A stretch of 64,000 nt of DNA from Sipunculus nudus. Lineage: Eukaryota; Annelida; Sipuncula; Golfingiida; Sipunculidae. Position numbers and translations under genes: made by a program. Positions 59,001 through 64,000 of this stretch are shown piece by piece. The notes beneath the pieces were generated by a model that saw nothing but the letters and a program-made list of their open reading frames with translations, had not been told where the DNA came from and searched no databases. The stretch is taken from assembly GCA_026874595.1 (NCBI GenBank), contig CM049308.1:49588124-49652123 (forward strand), in the 5' to 3' direction. Within the stretch, counting starts at the first letter, position 1; each line of letters opens with the position of its first letter.

Positions 59001-59804
59001 ATTGTCATTTATTTTATTAAGATTTTCTTTAAGTTAGGAAACTTTATAGTACCATCATCACCAACAGGAAGTGGAAATTGAACCCAGGCTTCTCTGATTG
59101 TGTTCTATGTTTATGAAATTACAATTGATGAAATACAAAAAAAAAAGAAAATTTCAATAAAAATAAGGTAAGATAGTTCATTACCTCTACATAATACAAG
59201 GAAGGTGTGGTTATAGTTCTGGTTGTAAAACATGTAGTTCCCTGCATTAAATGTCTTGAATTATACTAACATTTGATAATTACTGAGCAGATTGGCAGTT
59301 AACTATATTTGTAGTATATTACTAATTGTTATGTCTGGTGTCTGTCTTTGTAGTATTGTTTCTTTGATGTGGCTTATCTTTTATTAATGCACCACATTGC
59401 CCACCATCCATAAGACATGTTAATTTTATGACTTCACAATGATCACAATATACAATTTATGTTATAATCTACCTCTACACTGGTCATGTTTTTGCTTCTA
59501 AAGGTTTAATTGATATGAGAAATAAAATTAGGTTACCATGACCTATTAAAATAGGAGTCAAAGGAGTTATATACAGGAACTTCTTCATCAGTAAATTATC
59601 TAAATGCTCAATCAATTCAGACACAGTCTGTAGCACATTCATTGCAAAAGATCTGGTTACTTGTGACTAATGTAAAATTGTGCATATTAGTGAATGGTGC
59701 TGTGTAGCGTTTATGATTCAAATATATAAGCATCATGTCTTTACAGGTTGGGCAAGAAGATGGGATTAAAAACCATATCTACATTAAGAGAGGGGAAAGC
59801 ATAA
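28902..59804 (+). CDS. DHRS7: DHRS7-like short-chain dehydrogenase/reductase (whole gene, spliced)
   Basis: Joined exons: 28902-29031, 36337-36486, 44552-44658, 47823-48015, 48375-48421, 54055-54174, 54915-55081, and either 58362-58419 or 59747-59804. They sum to 972 nt with the stop, about 323 residues, against 339 for human DHRS7 as recalled. All introns are GT-AG and all phases agree. Residues ~4-23 form a hydrophobic anchor, fitting endoplasmic-reticulum membrane attachment. TGASSGIG (54-61) binds NAD(P)H, NNAG is 135-138, and catalytic Ser188, Tyr201 and Lys205 have classical S-x12-Y-x3-K spacing. PGPV is 231-234. The family reduces carbonyl substrates such as steroids, retinoids and quinones; the substrate here is unknown. 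The conserved RF-x3-D-x-DLSLL N-terminus separates DHRS7 from other SDRs. Introns hold most of the window's repeats. Confidence 0.93.
29180..30815. repeat. 40-bp minisatellite in intron 1
   Basis: About 40 head-to-tail copies of a 40-bp unit built from CTTAATGAACATGACAGACA and CTTCATGTATATGACCCATA. The units fall into higher-order blocks: the run around 29640-29760 is echoed at 29800-29920, and blocks with 'cattcatataaccagtac' near 29562 recur at 30122 and, varied, 30402. It begins ~150 bp after exon 1. Confidence 0.92.
30816..34220. repeat. Intron 1: dispersed repeats with GGTCA-rich segments
   Basis: No exon is seen. A ~20-base C run at 30869-30890 precedes a repeat head (gaagatatgttgttttgagtgcc). 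A second head at 31436 (AGCTCAGCTGACTTTCAGTCA then GTCC-rich) matches those at 20041 and 45151. 31550-32400 contains ~150-bp modules, each ending in a GGTCAAAGGTCAAGG-type phrase (31761, 31898, 32042, 32187). 32400-34220 is unique-looking with scattered 'gaccttgacc' phrases. Confidence 0.6.
34224..35720. repeat. ~288-bp tandem array carrying DR1-like nuclear-receptor motifs
   Basis: About five copies of a ~288-bp unit, spacing 289 and 287 bp between identical landmarks at 34623, 34912 and 35199. Each unit holds one or two GGTCA clusters. The exact 19-mer AGGTCAAAGGTCAAGGTCA (three half-sites: DR1 then DR0) is present at 34623, 34912, 35199 and 35665, and also outside the array at 31761. The phrase also embeds TCAAGGTCA, the extended half-site of NR5A/ERR-type receptors. 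Confidence 0.8.
35721..36336. other. End of intron 1
   Basis: Contains a GTGACCCGTGGGTCA-related palindrome on the + strand near 35997-36011 (gacccacgggtcac) and a G-rich dispersed-repeat end near 36138-36155 (gggggagggaggag). The final 60 bases are pyrimidine-rich (ttggtgccttttttt, tttgtttgttgtgtcag) and form the exon 2 acceptor. Confidence 0.55.
36337..36486 (+). CDS. DHRS7: DHRS7 coding exon 2 (cofactor-binding loop)
   Basis: Acceptor tgtcag|; 150 nt; enters and leaves in phase 1. It encodes [20 protein letters not shown], the beta1-alpha1 Rossmann turn with the TG-x3-GIG loop, then LVLSARR, where an Arg pair after the second strand fits NADP(H) preference, and [10 protein letters not shown]. 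The donor is tctgg|GTAGGT. The last ~19 exon bases and this donor are the seed of the downstream 62-bp array. Confidence 0.93.
36479..38600 (+). repeat. 62-bp array amplifying the exon 2 splice donor
   Basis: About 30 copies of a 62-bp unit, plus shorter degenerate units to ~38600. Each begins with the end of exon 2 (CAAGAAACAGTGTCTGG) followed by GTAGGT or GTAAGT, then an intronic portion ending TTAAATCTCCATAG. The real exon end (36479) is exactly 62 bp from the first copy. Each unit thus carries a donor-like site and an acceptor-like AG flanking a 34-nt pseudo-exon. In the transcript's phase this pseudo-exon reads GAC TAA, an immediate stop. Confidence 0.93.
38641..39119. repeat. Intron 2: dispersed repeat ('gaagacatattgtg' head)
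   Basis: Begins atgtctcccctcccaaaggg-like and carries 'ggtgaccttgacc' and 'ttcaaggtcaaat' phrases, resembling the 30.9-31.4 kb repeat. The 125-codon frame at 38641-39018 is a repeat translation without a known domain. Confidence 0.55.
39120..39479. repeat. Truncated copy of the 'tatccgccaaaac' dispersed repeat
   Basis: Starts with 'attgtatccgccaaaacaaa' and matches 62195-62550, including the GGTGGCGCCACC palindrome (39442-39453) and the 'gtttgcacagtgtccat' phrase. It ends abruptly at the LTR boundary (39480), so the downstream half was removed or displaced around the time of the LTR-element insertion. Confidence 0.75.
39480..39613 (-). repeat. 3' LTR of the intronic gypsy element
   Basis: Begins TGTTTCAATAG and ends near ATATTGCCA. 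Nearly identical to 43256-43393, apart from a few substitutions and a 4-base 'tata' difference. The purine-rich minus-strand sequence just inside (GAAAAGGGACAAGG) is a candidate polypurine tract. Confidence 0.85.
39786..41135 (-). pseudogene. Pol: RT C-terminal half, RNase H and integrase zinc finger
   Basis: A single 449-codon open frame. It opens just before the RT catalytic box ([11 protein letters not shown]), followed by the FLGH and thumb segments. RNase H motifs are [22 protein letters not shown] and VYSDHKPL. A tail with [14 protein letters not shown] precedes the integrase H2C2 finger ([24 protein letters not shown]). It ends soon after PTRPWEKIG, exactly where the catalytic core should start. 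Long openness indicates a fairly young copy. Confidence 0.88.
41171..41716 (-). pseudogene. Pol: RT N-terminal half
   Basis: A 181-codon frame with [43 protein letters not shown] and [17 protein letters not shown] (RT motif A, catalytic Asp). The frame breaks near 41208, where one base appears to be missing; the RT motif B region continues in the next frame and leads into 41135. Confidence 0.85.
41775..42113 (-). pseudogene. Aspartic protease of the intronic gypsy element
   Basis: A 112-codon frame with [15 protein letters not shown], the D-[S/T/C]-G-A active-site pattern; here Cys replaces the usual Ser/Thr, as in many animal gypsy elements. It follows gag directly and precedes RT, separated by a small frame break. 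Confidence 0.75.
42126..42908 (-). CDS. Gag-like protein of the intronic gypsy element
   Basis: 260 codons, open from ATG to stop. The N-terminal ~170 residues have the layout of gypsy gag capsids ([55 protein letters not shown]). Two zinc-knuckle-like motifs near the end are [15 protein letters not shown] and [11 protein letters not shown]. It packages element RNA. It is the most intact gene of the element and is antisense to DHRS7. Confidence 0.8.
   Translation of the reverse strand: MMASQACYAPLSVQTPPPLQLGTNMVEDWKMFKQLFKNYQIISELDKRDKEYQCAVFLNCAGTVGIKIYNSLVFAPAGPDGNPPVEDKQDIATIIRKFDEHIIGETNETYERYKFNKREQNEDESIESYVSALRELASVCNFCDCLRDSLIRDRLVTGIQDNSTRKMLLQTIKLTLKTAIDICKGAEATKQRLESMNVSLATSVAKQPKQAQYSHNKTSLVLRCKFCGRSHQRKKEMCPAWGKSFNKCREKNHFAVCCPT
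43237..43255 (-). other. tRNA primer-binding site of the intronic gypsy element
   Basis: Immediately after the 5' LTR the minus strand reads TGGTGGCAGCAGTGTAACC. A TGG start complementary to the CCA end of a tRNA, exactly at the LTR edge, is the expected primer-binding site. The tRNA species was not determined. Confidence 0.7.
43256..43393 (-). repeat. 5' LTR of the intronic gypsy element
   Basis: Pairs with 39480-39613. It contains the extra 'tata' around 43294-43297. Close similarity of the two LTRs suggests a relatively recent insertion. Confidence 0.85.
43394..44390. repeat. ~180-bp tandem repeat in intron 2
   Basis: About 5.5 copies. The landmark 'gagttcgcgttttgtcc' and variants fall near 43399, 43579, 43760, 43939, 44118 and 44299. 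Each unit includes 'gacctacttttgac', 'aaatttcatgaaaaatagaaa' like text, and 'cctgatttttggtgtgtgggc'. Divergence increases towards the 3' end. Confidence 0.88.
44441..44551 (+). repeat. Duplicated exon 3 acceptor and exon start (pseudo-exons)
   Basis: 44441-44477 (ttatatttcag then tgagtggccgtttgacagaaga) is repeated exactly at 44541-44574, the true exon 3 acceptor. A degenerate middle copy (gtgttttag, tgggtaggagtgtgacagaag) lies at 44491-44520. The three ~50-bp units each carry an acceptor-like AG. Reading from the first copy in the correct phase stays open only until a stop at about 44525. Confidence 0.88.
44552..44658 (+). CDS. DHRS7: DHRS7 coding exon 3
   Basis: Acceptor tttcag|, 107 nt, enters phase 1 and exits phase 0 at cat|GTAAGC. 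It encodes [19 protein letters not shown], aligning with the ILVLPLDLTDT block of vertebrate DHRS7, where the Asp contacts the cofactor adenine region, and ends ENVLKQFGH. Confidence 0.93.
44659..47822. repeat. Intron 3 with GTCC-headed dispersed repeat
   Basis: At 45151 AGCTCAGCTGACTATAAGTCA is followed by a (GTCC)n tract (45197-45260), the same head as at 20041 and 31436. The body to ~46500 contains an internal duplication ('cctaatatcaaaaccactcatctg' type text near 45430 and 46121; 'aattttgcc.aactttgacca' near 45747 and 46427). 46500-47822 is AT-rich with no exon. A 'gtgacccataggtcccttgttatt' repeat end lies at 47783. Confidence 0.65.
47823..48015 (+). CDS. DHRS7: DHRS7 coding exon 4 (NNAG and catalytic Ser)
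   Basis: Acceptor tttgtag|, 193 nt, phase 0 to 1, donor atgg|GTATGT. It encodes [15 protein letters not shown] (NNAG motif), [18 protein letters not shown] (the Asn-containing alpha4 helix) and [13 protein letters not shown], which supplies the catalytic Ser (residue ~188). Confidence 0.94.
48375..48421 (+). CDS. DHRS7: DHRS7 coding exon 5 (Tyr-x3-Lys)
   Basis: A 47-nt micro-exon: acceptor cttgcag|, donor tcat|GTATGT, phase 1 to 0. It encodes [16 protein letters not shown], containing catalytic Tyr201 and Lys205 thirteen and seventeen residues after Ser188, the classical SDR spacing. Skipping it would remove the active site and shift the frame. Confidence 0.93.
48422..48675. other. Start of intron 5
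   Basis: AT-rich; nothing recognisable. Confidence 0.5.
48676..49376. repeat. 15-bp minisatellite (GACTCAGTGACTGCA type) in intron 5
   Basis: About 46 copies of a 15-bp unit with mostly single-base variants (gaatgca, gaataca, gactgct). Because 15 is a multiple of three, long open frames appear on both strands (for example 227 codons minus, 138 codons plus) with Ser/Glu/Ala- or Asp/Ser/Val-repeat products. They are consequences of the repeat and have no independent support as genes. Confidence 0.92.
49377..50859. other. Intron 5, middle, with dispersed repeat pieces
   Basis: Two short similar phrases (tctccacttaaaaccgcggttt near 49471 and its complement ggttttaagtggagattttacgg near 50831) bracket ~1.35 kb as an inverted pair, like the ends of an inserted element. 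The interior (49570-50830) has higher GC than its surroundings. No domain-bearing frame was recognised. Confidence 0.5.
50860..54054 (+). repeat. 58-bp array amplifying the exon 6 splice acceptor
   Basis: From ~51226 about 49 near-identical 58-bp units each include TTTCTTTATAG followed by GGCTGATTT. This matches the true acceptor and start of exon 6 (CCTTTATAG then GGCTGGTTT). 50860-51225 holds older, ~60-bp diverged units (CTACAAACTGGACTT, CACATTTTGTGTTGGATT). Units are most uniform in the centre and diverge again in the last two before the exon. Using a decoy acceptor in phase gives GGC TGA, an immediate stop. Confidence 0.94.
54055..54174 (+). CDS. DHRS7: DHRS7 coding exon 6
   Basis: Acceptor tttatag|, 120 nt, phase 0 to 0, donor tcag|GTGAGT. 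It encodes [20 protein letters not shown] then [18 protein letters not shown] is the conserved SDR loop after the sixth strand that positions the nicotinamide. It lies directly after the long acceptor-bearing array. Confidence 0.93.
54175..54914. other. Intron 6
   Basis: 740 bp, AT-rich, no repeat array. A branch-point/polypyrimidine stretch (gttgttcacgtttctccag) forms the exon 7 acceptor. Confidence 0.55.
54915..55081 (+). CDS. DHRS7: DHRS7 coding exon 7
   Basis: 167 nt, phase 0 to 2, donor gatg|GTAAGT. It encodes [20 protein letters not shown], matching the MTTSRC block of human DHRS7, then [16 protein letters not shown] and [16 protein letters not shown], the hydrophobic C-terminal helix with YQYMP conserved in the family. 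Confidence 0.92.
55082..57056. other. Intron 7, first part
   Basis: No exon seen. 56222-56760 has a dispersed-repeat head ('tttgacgggacatattatgg') and an internal duplication ('gcaaaatccatgcatattt.atgaggc' at about 56394 and 56542). The 68-codon frame at 55420-55626 shows no domain. Confidence 0.5.
57057..58295. repeat. 23-bp minisatellite in intron 7
   Basis: About 53 copies of CTAACTCATGTTCATCTAGCCCA with higher-order structure: the stretch ~57181-57480 recurs nearly exactly at ~57538-57850. Each unit contains CTAAC, a good branch-point consensus, and a CTAG downstream. The array ends ~65 bp before the last-exon-A acceptor. Confidence 0.92.
58362..58419 (+). CDS. DHRS7: DHRS7 last exon, variant A
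   Basis: Acceptor tcttttatag|, phase 2. Encodes (W)[18 protein letters not shown] then TAG at 58417-58419. The basic C-terminal tail aligns with MGKKRIENFKSG in human DHRS7. Coding length (58 nt) equals variant B, so the two are alternatives, not consecutive. Confidence 0.85.
58420..59746. other. 3' UTR of variant A / intron before variant B
   Basis: No other coding exon seen. AATAAA occurs at 59521-59526 and would serve as a polyadenylation signal for transcripts ending after exon A. The 87-codon frame at 58579-58842 has no recognised domain and lies in this untranslated region. Confidence 0.5.
59747..59804 (+). CDS. DHRS7: DHRS7 last exon, variant B
   Basis: Acceptor gtctttacag|, phase 2. 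Encodes (W)[18 protein letters not shown] then TAA at 59802-59804. It is similar to variant A residue by residue (LG[RK]K[IM]G[VL]K ... R[DE]GK) but with many nucleotide differences, so this is an old exon duplication kept under protein-level constraint. GKKM matches vertebrate DHRS7 slightly better than variant A. Confidence 0.87.
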
Positions 59805-62019
59805 CCCCTCTGTCATGTTATTCTCAGACATGGCAGATCACACTTCTGGATGAAGGTCTAACATGTTTGGTTGATTCAGATATGCCTTGTTATGTTTGAT
59901 GAAACAATTTTAAATAAGATATGGAGAGGAATCTGAGCATTGCTTGAGCCATTGCAACAAAGTCTTGTCTCAGCTATTTCTAAATAATTTCAGAAGAATA
60001 CTTCCCCATATTATGATTATACTCTAGCATTCAGGTTGTAGGAGAGATACAGTAATTCCTCCATTAATGAGTCTGTGCGGTCATCTGAAATTGGCTTGAG
60101 GATGCATTGGACCACAGACCAAAACCTTTCATCACTCACATAAAGCTCATCCACCCATTGATGAAGAACCCTATCAATTTTGAGGTCAGGGGGTCAATGT
60201 CAAGGACACAGGGCCCGCTTCTTGAAAAAACTTGTGGATGCATTTAAAACAGTTATTATCCCAAACTTTCAACCTTTCACACATGGCTTACCTTCTTATG
60301 TGTCAGACAGGTATACTTGTAGAGGGGATGATCCGCGCTGCAGTGCCCATGATTTAAGGGGATTTCATTCTAGGATATTCTTCCTTTTAATATATGGTAT
60401 TTCTTTTTTTGCCCTTTTGTGAAAAGATTATATATTATGATAAATGAAAAATGTTTTAGAAACAATTAGCGTTTAGATTTATTATGTTCAGTGAAAAAAA
60501 GTTAATGAAAGGATGTTTAAGAAAGGCTGATATATTATGTTCAAAATAAAAAGGCTTATGAAAGGAAGATTTATCTTATGCACTTATATTTAAATTACCT
60601 GTCATTCATGTAGATGATTGACCAGACTTAGTGATATATAGAATCGGGCAACTGTAATCATATCATCACACAAACTACCTGGTAAGATTAAGGTCACCAT
60701 AGGGACAATAAGTGTGCAGTGCGTCAAATGTTACAGGAAAAAAATGATTTATTTTTTCAGAGAGAATAATCTAATCCTGCCATTTATTTACAGTTATTTT
60801 GTTTATTAGTTACACAGGGAGTTTTAACATGTTCACTTTAACATACATACAATATAAACTAATCAAGCCATTTATTATTAATAAATTTGTTTACTAGATG
60901 CATAGCTACAGAGTTTTTTTAACATATATAATCCAGCCATTTATTTACATTTATTGTGTTTATCACTTCTACAGCTACAAAGTCTTTTATCATATTTATT
61001 GTTCATGTGATAGGGTGTGAATTTTGGTTAAAACCAAATGCAGTAAAAAGTGGGTTGAATGTTTTAGTAACATGGACATTGATAAATCTTGTGACCAGAA
61101 GAAGATGATAGCCATGCAGTCTAGTTGAACTAGTAATGAATAAATAATTGTTTTACACATTTCATAAATAGTCTACAGATGACTGTACTCTCTATAAGGA
61201 GTTGCATGCATGATGTGTAGCCAGTCTGACAAGAACCATACATTAAACAACACTGACACAGAAGCAAACAAACATGAATTTGGATGACTGGAATTAAGGG
61301 GATGATTCGCAGGACAAAAAAAGCTGTGTTATTCTTACCATAATGCATCTCATATTTCACTACATCTTATTTCTTTATGACAACACATTACTTATTGTGA
61401 TTGTAAGCTGTGTGTGGTATTTTAAACAAAGGACCAAGTAGAACCAATTATATGACCAAAGTTTATGAAATATCCACCTTTTTGCCATTTATGTCTCATT
61501 CATAGTTTTCCAGGTCAGTTTTTTTTTCACTTGAGGATTTACACTAACATACAGATCTCAACTTACACTAATATACAAATCGCCATGTGACCATTCTTTG
61601 TTTCTTGTTGGTGCATTATATAACATATTTGAGCTTCATATATTAAGGTAGCATCCCTAACAAGAACCTGTATCTCTAAAATCAATCATTTCAGTTCATA
61701 TTAAACCCCATAAAGTAAACATTATATTAAACCATGTACAGTGTTCTTTATGGTGATATACATAGTTTTGACATTTTCAATAATTTTCATATTGATTCAT
61801 TAAAAAATCTTGAATTTCATTTTTTTAAAAGAGGCACACATGTGGGGGGGGGGGGGGGGGGAGGTTGTTTTTCAGATAATACAGTGAAGTTTAATTTTAG
61901 CTGAATTAAAAGTGACTTGCTGATACTGGGTGCTTAAGATAGTGTACTATTCAAATTTTGTTAAATGTTAAAATGTCATATGAAAGTGAATTAAAATTTC
62001 AAAATGTTTTATACCACTT
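59805..62019. other. 3' UTR and downstream non-coding interval
   Basis: No gene supported. A GGTCA-type repeat module lies at 60062-60330 (gaggtcagggggtcaatgtc). A G homopolymer run of about 18 is at 61843-61861. AATAAA-like sequences near 60544 are candidates for the poly(A) signal of variant B. Confidence 0.45.
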
Positions 62020-63719
62020 GCACAAACTCTATCAGGTTAAGAATGATATATAATGTATTGGTCTTATAATAATTGTTAAAGAGTTTTGGTTATATTTTAA
62101 TGGGGGTGATTATCCTAGTGATGCTACCTTAATACTTAATAATGCACAAACTCTATCAGGTTAAGAATGATATATAATGTATTGGTCTTATAATAATTGT
62201 ATCCGCCAAAACAGAGTTTTGCGGATACTATGTTTTCAGCTGCACGCCGCCGCCGCCGCCGCGTAGGTTTCCGGAGAACTCCTCCGTAACCGCTGGGCGG
62301 AATTTTACGAAACCCGGGATTATGTTCGGGTCACATGTGAACTGCTGCGCCCCGATTTTGTTTTGACCTCTGACCTTTCCTCTGCGCTCTGCGTCCGTTT
62401 GTGCGTCTGTTTCCACACATAAACCCACATATCTCGGGAACCGTTTGACGGATCAGGAAATTTTTTTGCACAAATGTAGCCCTTGGAGAGCTTTATAACA
62501 TACACAAAAAATGGTGGCGCCACCTGCAACCATGTTTGCACAGTGTCCATCTGTTCGTCTGCCTTGGGTAAAAATCACTCATATCTCTGCAGTGACTTGA
62601 CTAATTCACCTGAAATTTGGCATGCGTATACATCCTGGATAGCTTTTCTGATTTTGTGACAGGTGGCGCCACCTACATTCACGTTTACGCTGCAGACATC
62701 CAAGCTCATATCTCGGGAACCGTTTGACCGATCAGGAAAATTTTTTTGCACAAATGTAGCCCTTGGAGAGCTTTATCACATACACAAAAAATGGTGGCGC
62801 CACCTGCAACCATGTTTGCACAGTGTCCATCTGTTTGTCTGCCTTGGGTTAAAATCACTCATATCTCTGCAGTGACTTGACTAATTCACCTGAAATTCGG
62901 CATGCGTATACATCCTGGATAGCTCTTCTGATTTTATGACAGGTGGCGCCACCTACATTCATGTTTACGATGCAGACATCCAAGCTCATATCTCGGGAAC
63001 TGTTTGACCGATCAGGAAAATTTTTTTGCACAAATGTAGCCCTTGGAGAGCTTTATAACATACGCAAAACTGGTGGCGCCACCTGCAGCCATTTTTGCAC
63101 AGCTCCTGTCTGTTTGTCTGCCATGTGATAAAATCACTCATATCTCGGCAGTGGTTTGACATATCTGCCTAAAATTTTGCAGGTTTATACATCCCCGACA
63201 GCTCTGTTGATTTTATGACAGGTGGAGCCACCTGCATTCTAGTTTATGCAGCAGACATCCAAGCTCATATCTTGGGAACCGTTTGACCGATTGGGCCAAA
63301 ATTTTGCATGTTTATAGTTCTCACATAGCTCTTTATCATACGCAAAACTAGTGCCGTCAACTGCAACCATTTTTGCTCAGCGTCCATCTGATTGTCTGCC
63401 ACGGGCTAAAATCACTCATATACATGTAGTGGTTTGACTTATCTGCCTTAAATTTTGCATATGTATACAACTGGGACGGCTTTCTGGATTTTGTGGTAGG
63501 GGGGCAACCTTCATACACAATTTGGCTGCAGACATCCATGCTAATATGCAACACTTCACTCTATTTCCCCTTGCCACTTAATCCATGCCTCACTTCACCC
63601 GTTCCATTCTGATTTAGGCGGATACACGTAGTCGCTTGTCGACTACCCGTATTCTAGTTGTTAAAGGGTTTTGGTTATATTTTTTAATTGGGGTGATTAT
63701 CCTAGTGATGCTACCTTGA
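62020..63719. repeat. Dispersed repeat inserted within a tandem duplication
   Basis: 'cacaaactctatcaggttaag'-type text occurs at 62020 and 62142, and 'ttaaagagttttggttata' to 'gatgctacctt' occurs at 62075-62130 and 63661-63719. The second duplicate is split by ~1.46 kb starting 'tatccgccaaaacagag' (62199) and ending near 'ggcggatacacg' (63618-63629) and 'gtattctag'. The interior repeats with a ~280-bp period. The GGTGGCGCCACC palindrome occurs at 62513, 62662, 62793, 62942 and 63072, alternately 149 and ~131 bp apart. Confidence 0.75.
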
Positions 63720-64000
63720 TTCTGCAGGTGTTACTACTGAATAGGTTACAGTTCATGTGAACAACAACACAAGTACCACTATAAAAGAGATGTTTTTCAT
63801 TAAATGATTTTACAGCACATGTAACAGTGATTAATTATCAGATTTGGAGACTGCAGGGCCTTTCTTCTTATTGAGTTCTGTTAAAATATATTAGTTACTA
63901 GATAAAAGTGCCAAGTAATAAAATATTAGATAATTTATTATTCTGCAGGTGTTGTCTTTGCCAAAGAGGCGTTAAGTAGATCACTTTTTAAATATTTCAG
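63720..64000. other. Non-coding right edge
   Basis: No gene supported. Two 'ttctgcaggtgtt' phrases (63720 and 63943) look like splice acceptors, but the sequence after each lacks similarity to the DHRS7 tail. Confidence 0.4.

Noticed and set aside
63954-63987. Third alternative last exon for DHRS7 (ttctgcag acceptor, short frame to TAG)
   Set aside because: The encoded residues (CCLCQRGVK) do not resemble the tails of variants A and B.
1-64000. tRNA, rRNA or snRNA genes
   Set aside because: No stretch with matching A and B boxes or recognisable conserved rRNA/snRNA sequence was found by eye; a dedicated tRNA search would be decisive.

Overview
The window is animal nuclear DNA: AT-rich, intron-rich and dominated by transposon remnants and tandem repeats, with no bacterial operon structure. 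The repeat style points to a marine invertebrate, most likely a lophotrochozoan such as a bivalve mollusc. Signs include GTCC-rich heads after 'agctcagctgac', many short minisatellites, Ty3/gypsy elements, LINEs and hammerhead-bearing repeats. This host assignment is inference from composition, not proof.

One host gene is clear. It is a DHRS7-like short-chain dehydrogenase/reductase on the + strand, from 28902 to 59804. Eight coding exons with GT-AG introns and consistent phases join into about 323 codons. They carry an N-terminal hydrophobic anchor, the TGASSGIG cofactor loop, NNAG, a catalytic Ser, Y-x3-K and the PGP motif. Two interchangeable last exons of equal coding length follow (58362-58419 and 59747-59804).

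Layout. 1-7000: a decayed Ty3/gypsy element on the minus strand with the unusual pol order protease-integrase-RT-RNase H (Gmr1-like). 8.8-9.0 kb and 19.0-19.2 kb: inverted copies of a repeat, each carrying a complete-looking type I hammerhead ribozyme. 10.5-15.3 kb: a minus-strand LINE (endonuclease and RT), split by a ~2.15 kb insertion with a Mutator-like transposase fragment. 15.3-17.3 kb: the 3' part of a different LINE on the + strand. 20-26.6 kb: segmentally duplicated and palindromic non-coding repeats and a foldback element. 28.2-60 kb: the DHRS7 gene, whose introns hold seven tandem arrays, a second Ty3/gypsy element (antisense, integrase core deleted) and a ~288-bp array carrying nuclear-receptor-like DR1 motifs. 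60-64 kb: intergenic repeats, including one inserted into a tandem duplication.

The most unusual observation is that at least three tandem expansions in DHRS7 are built from the gene's own splice junctions. The exon 2 donor is amplified about 30 times, the exon 6 acceptor about 50 times, and the exon 3 acceptor about 3 times. The introns therefore carry dozens of near-perfect decoy splice sites, and the ones examined read straight into stop codons.
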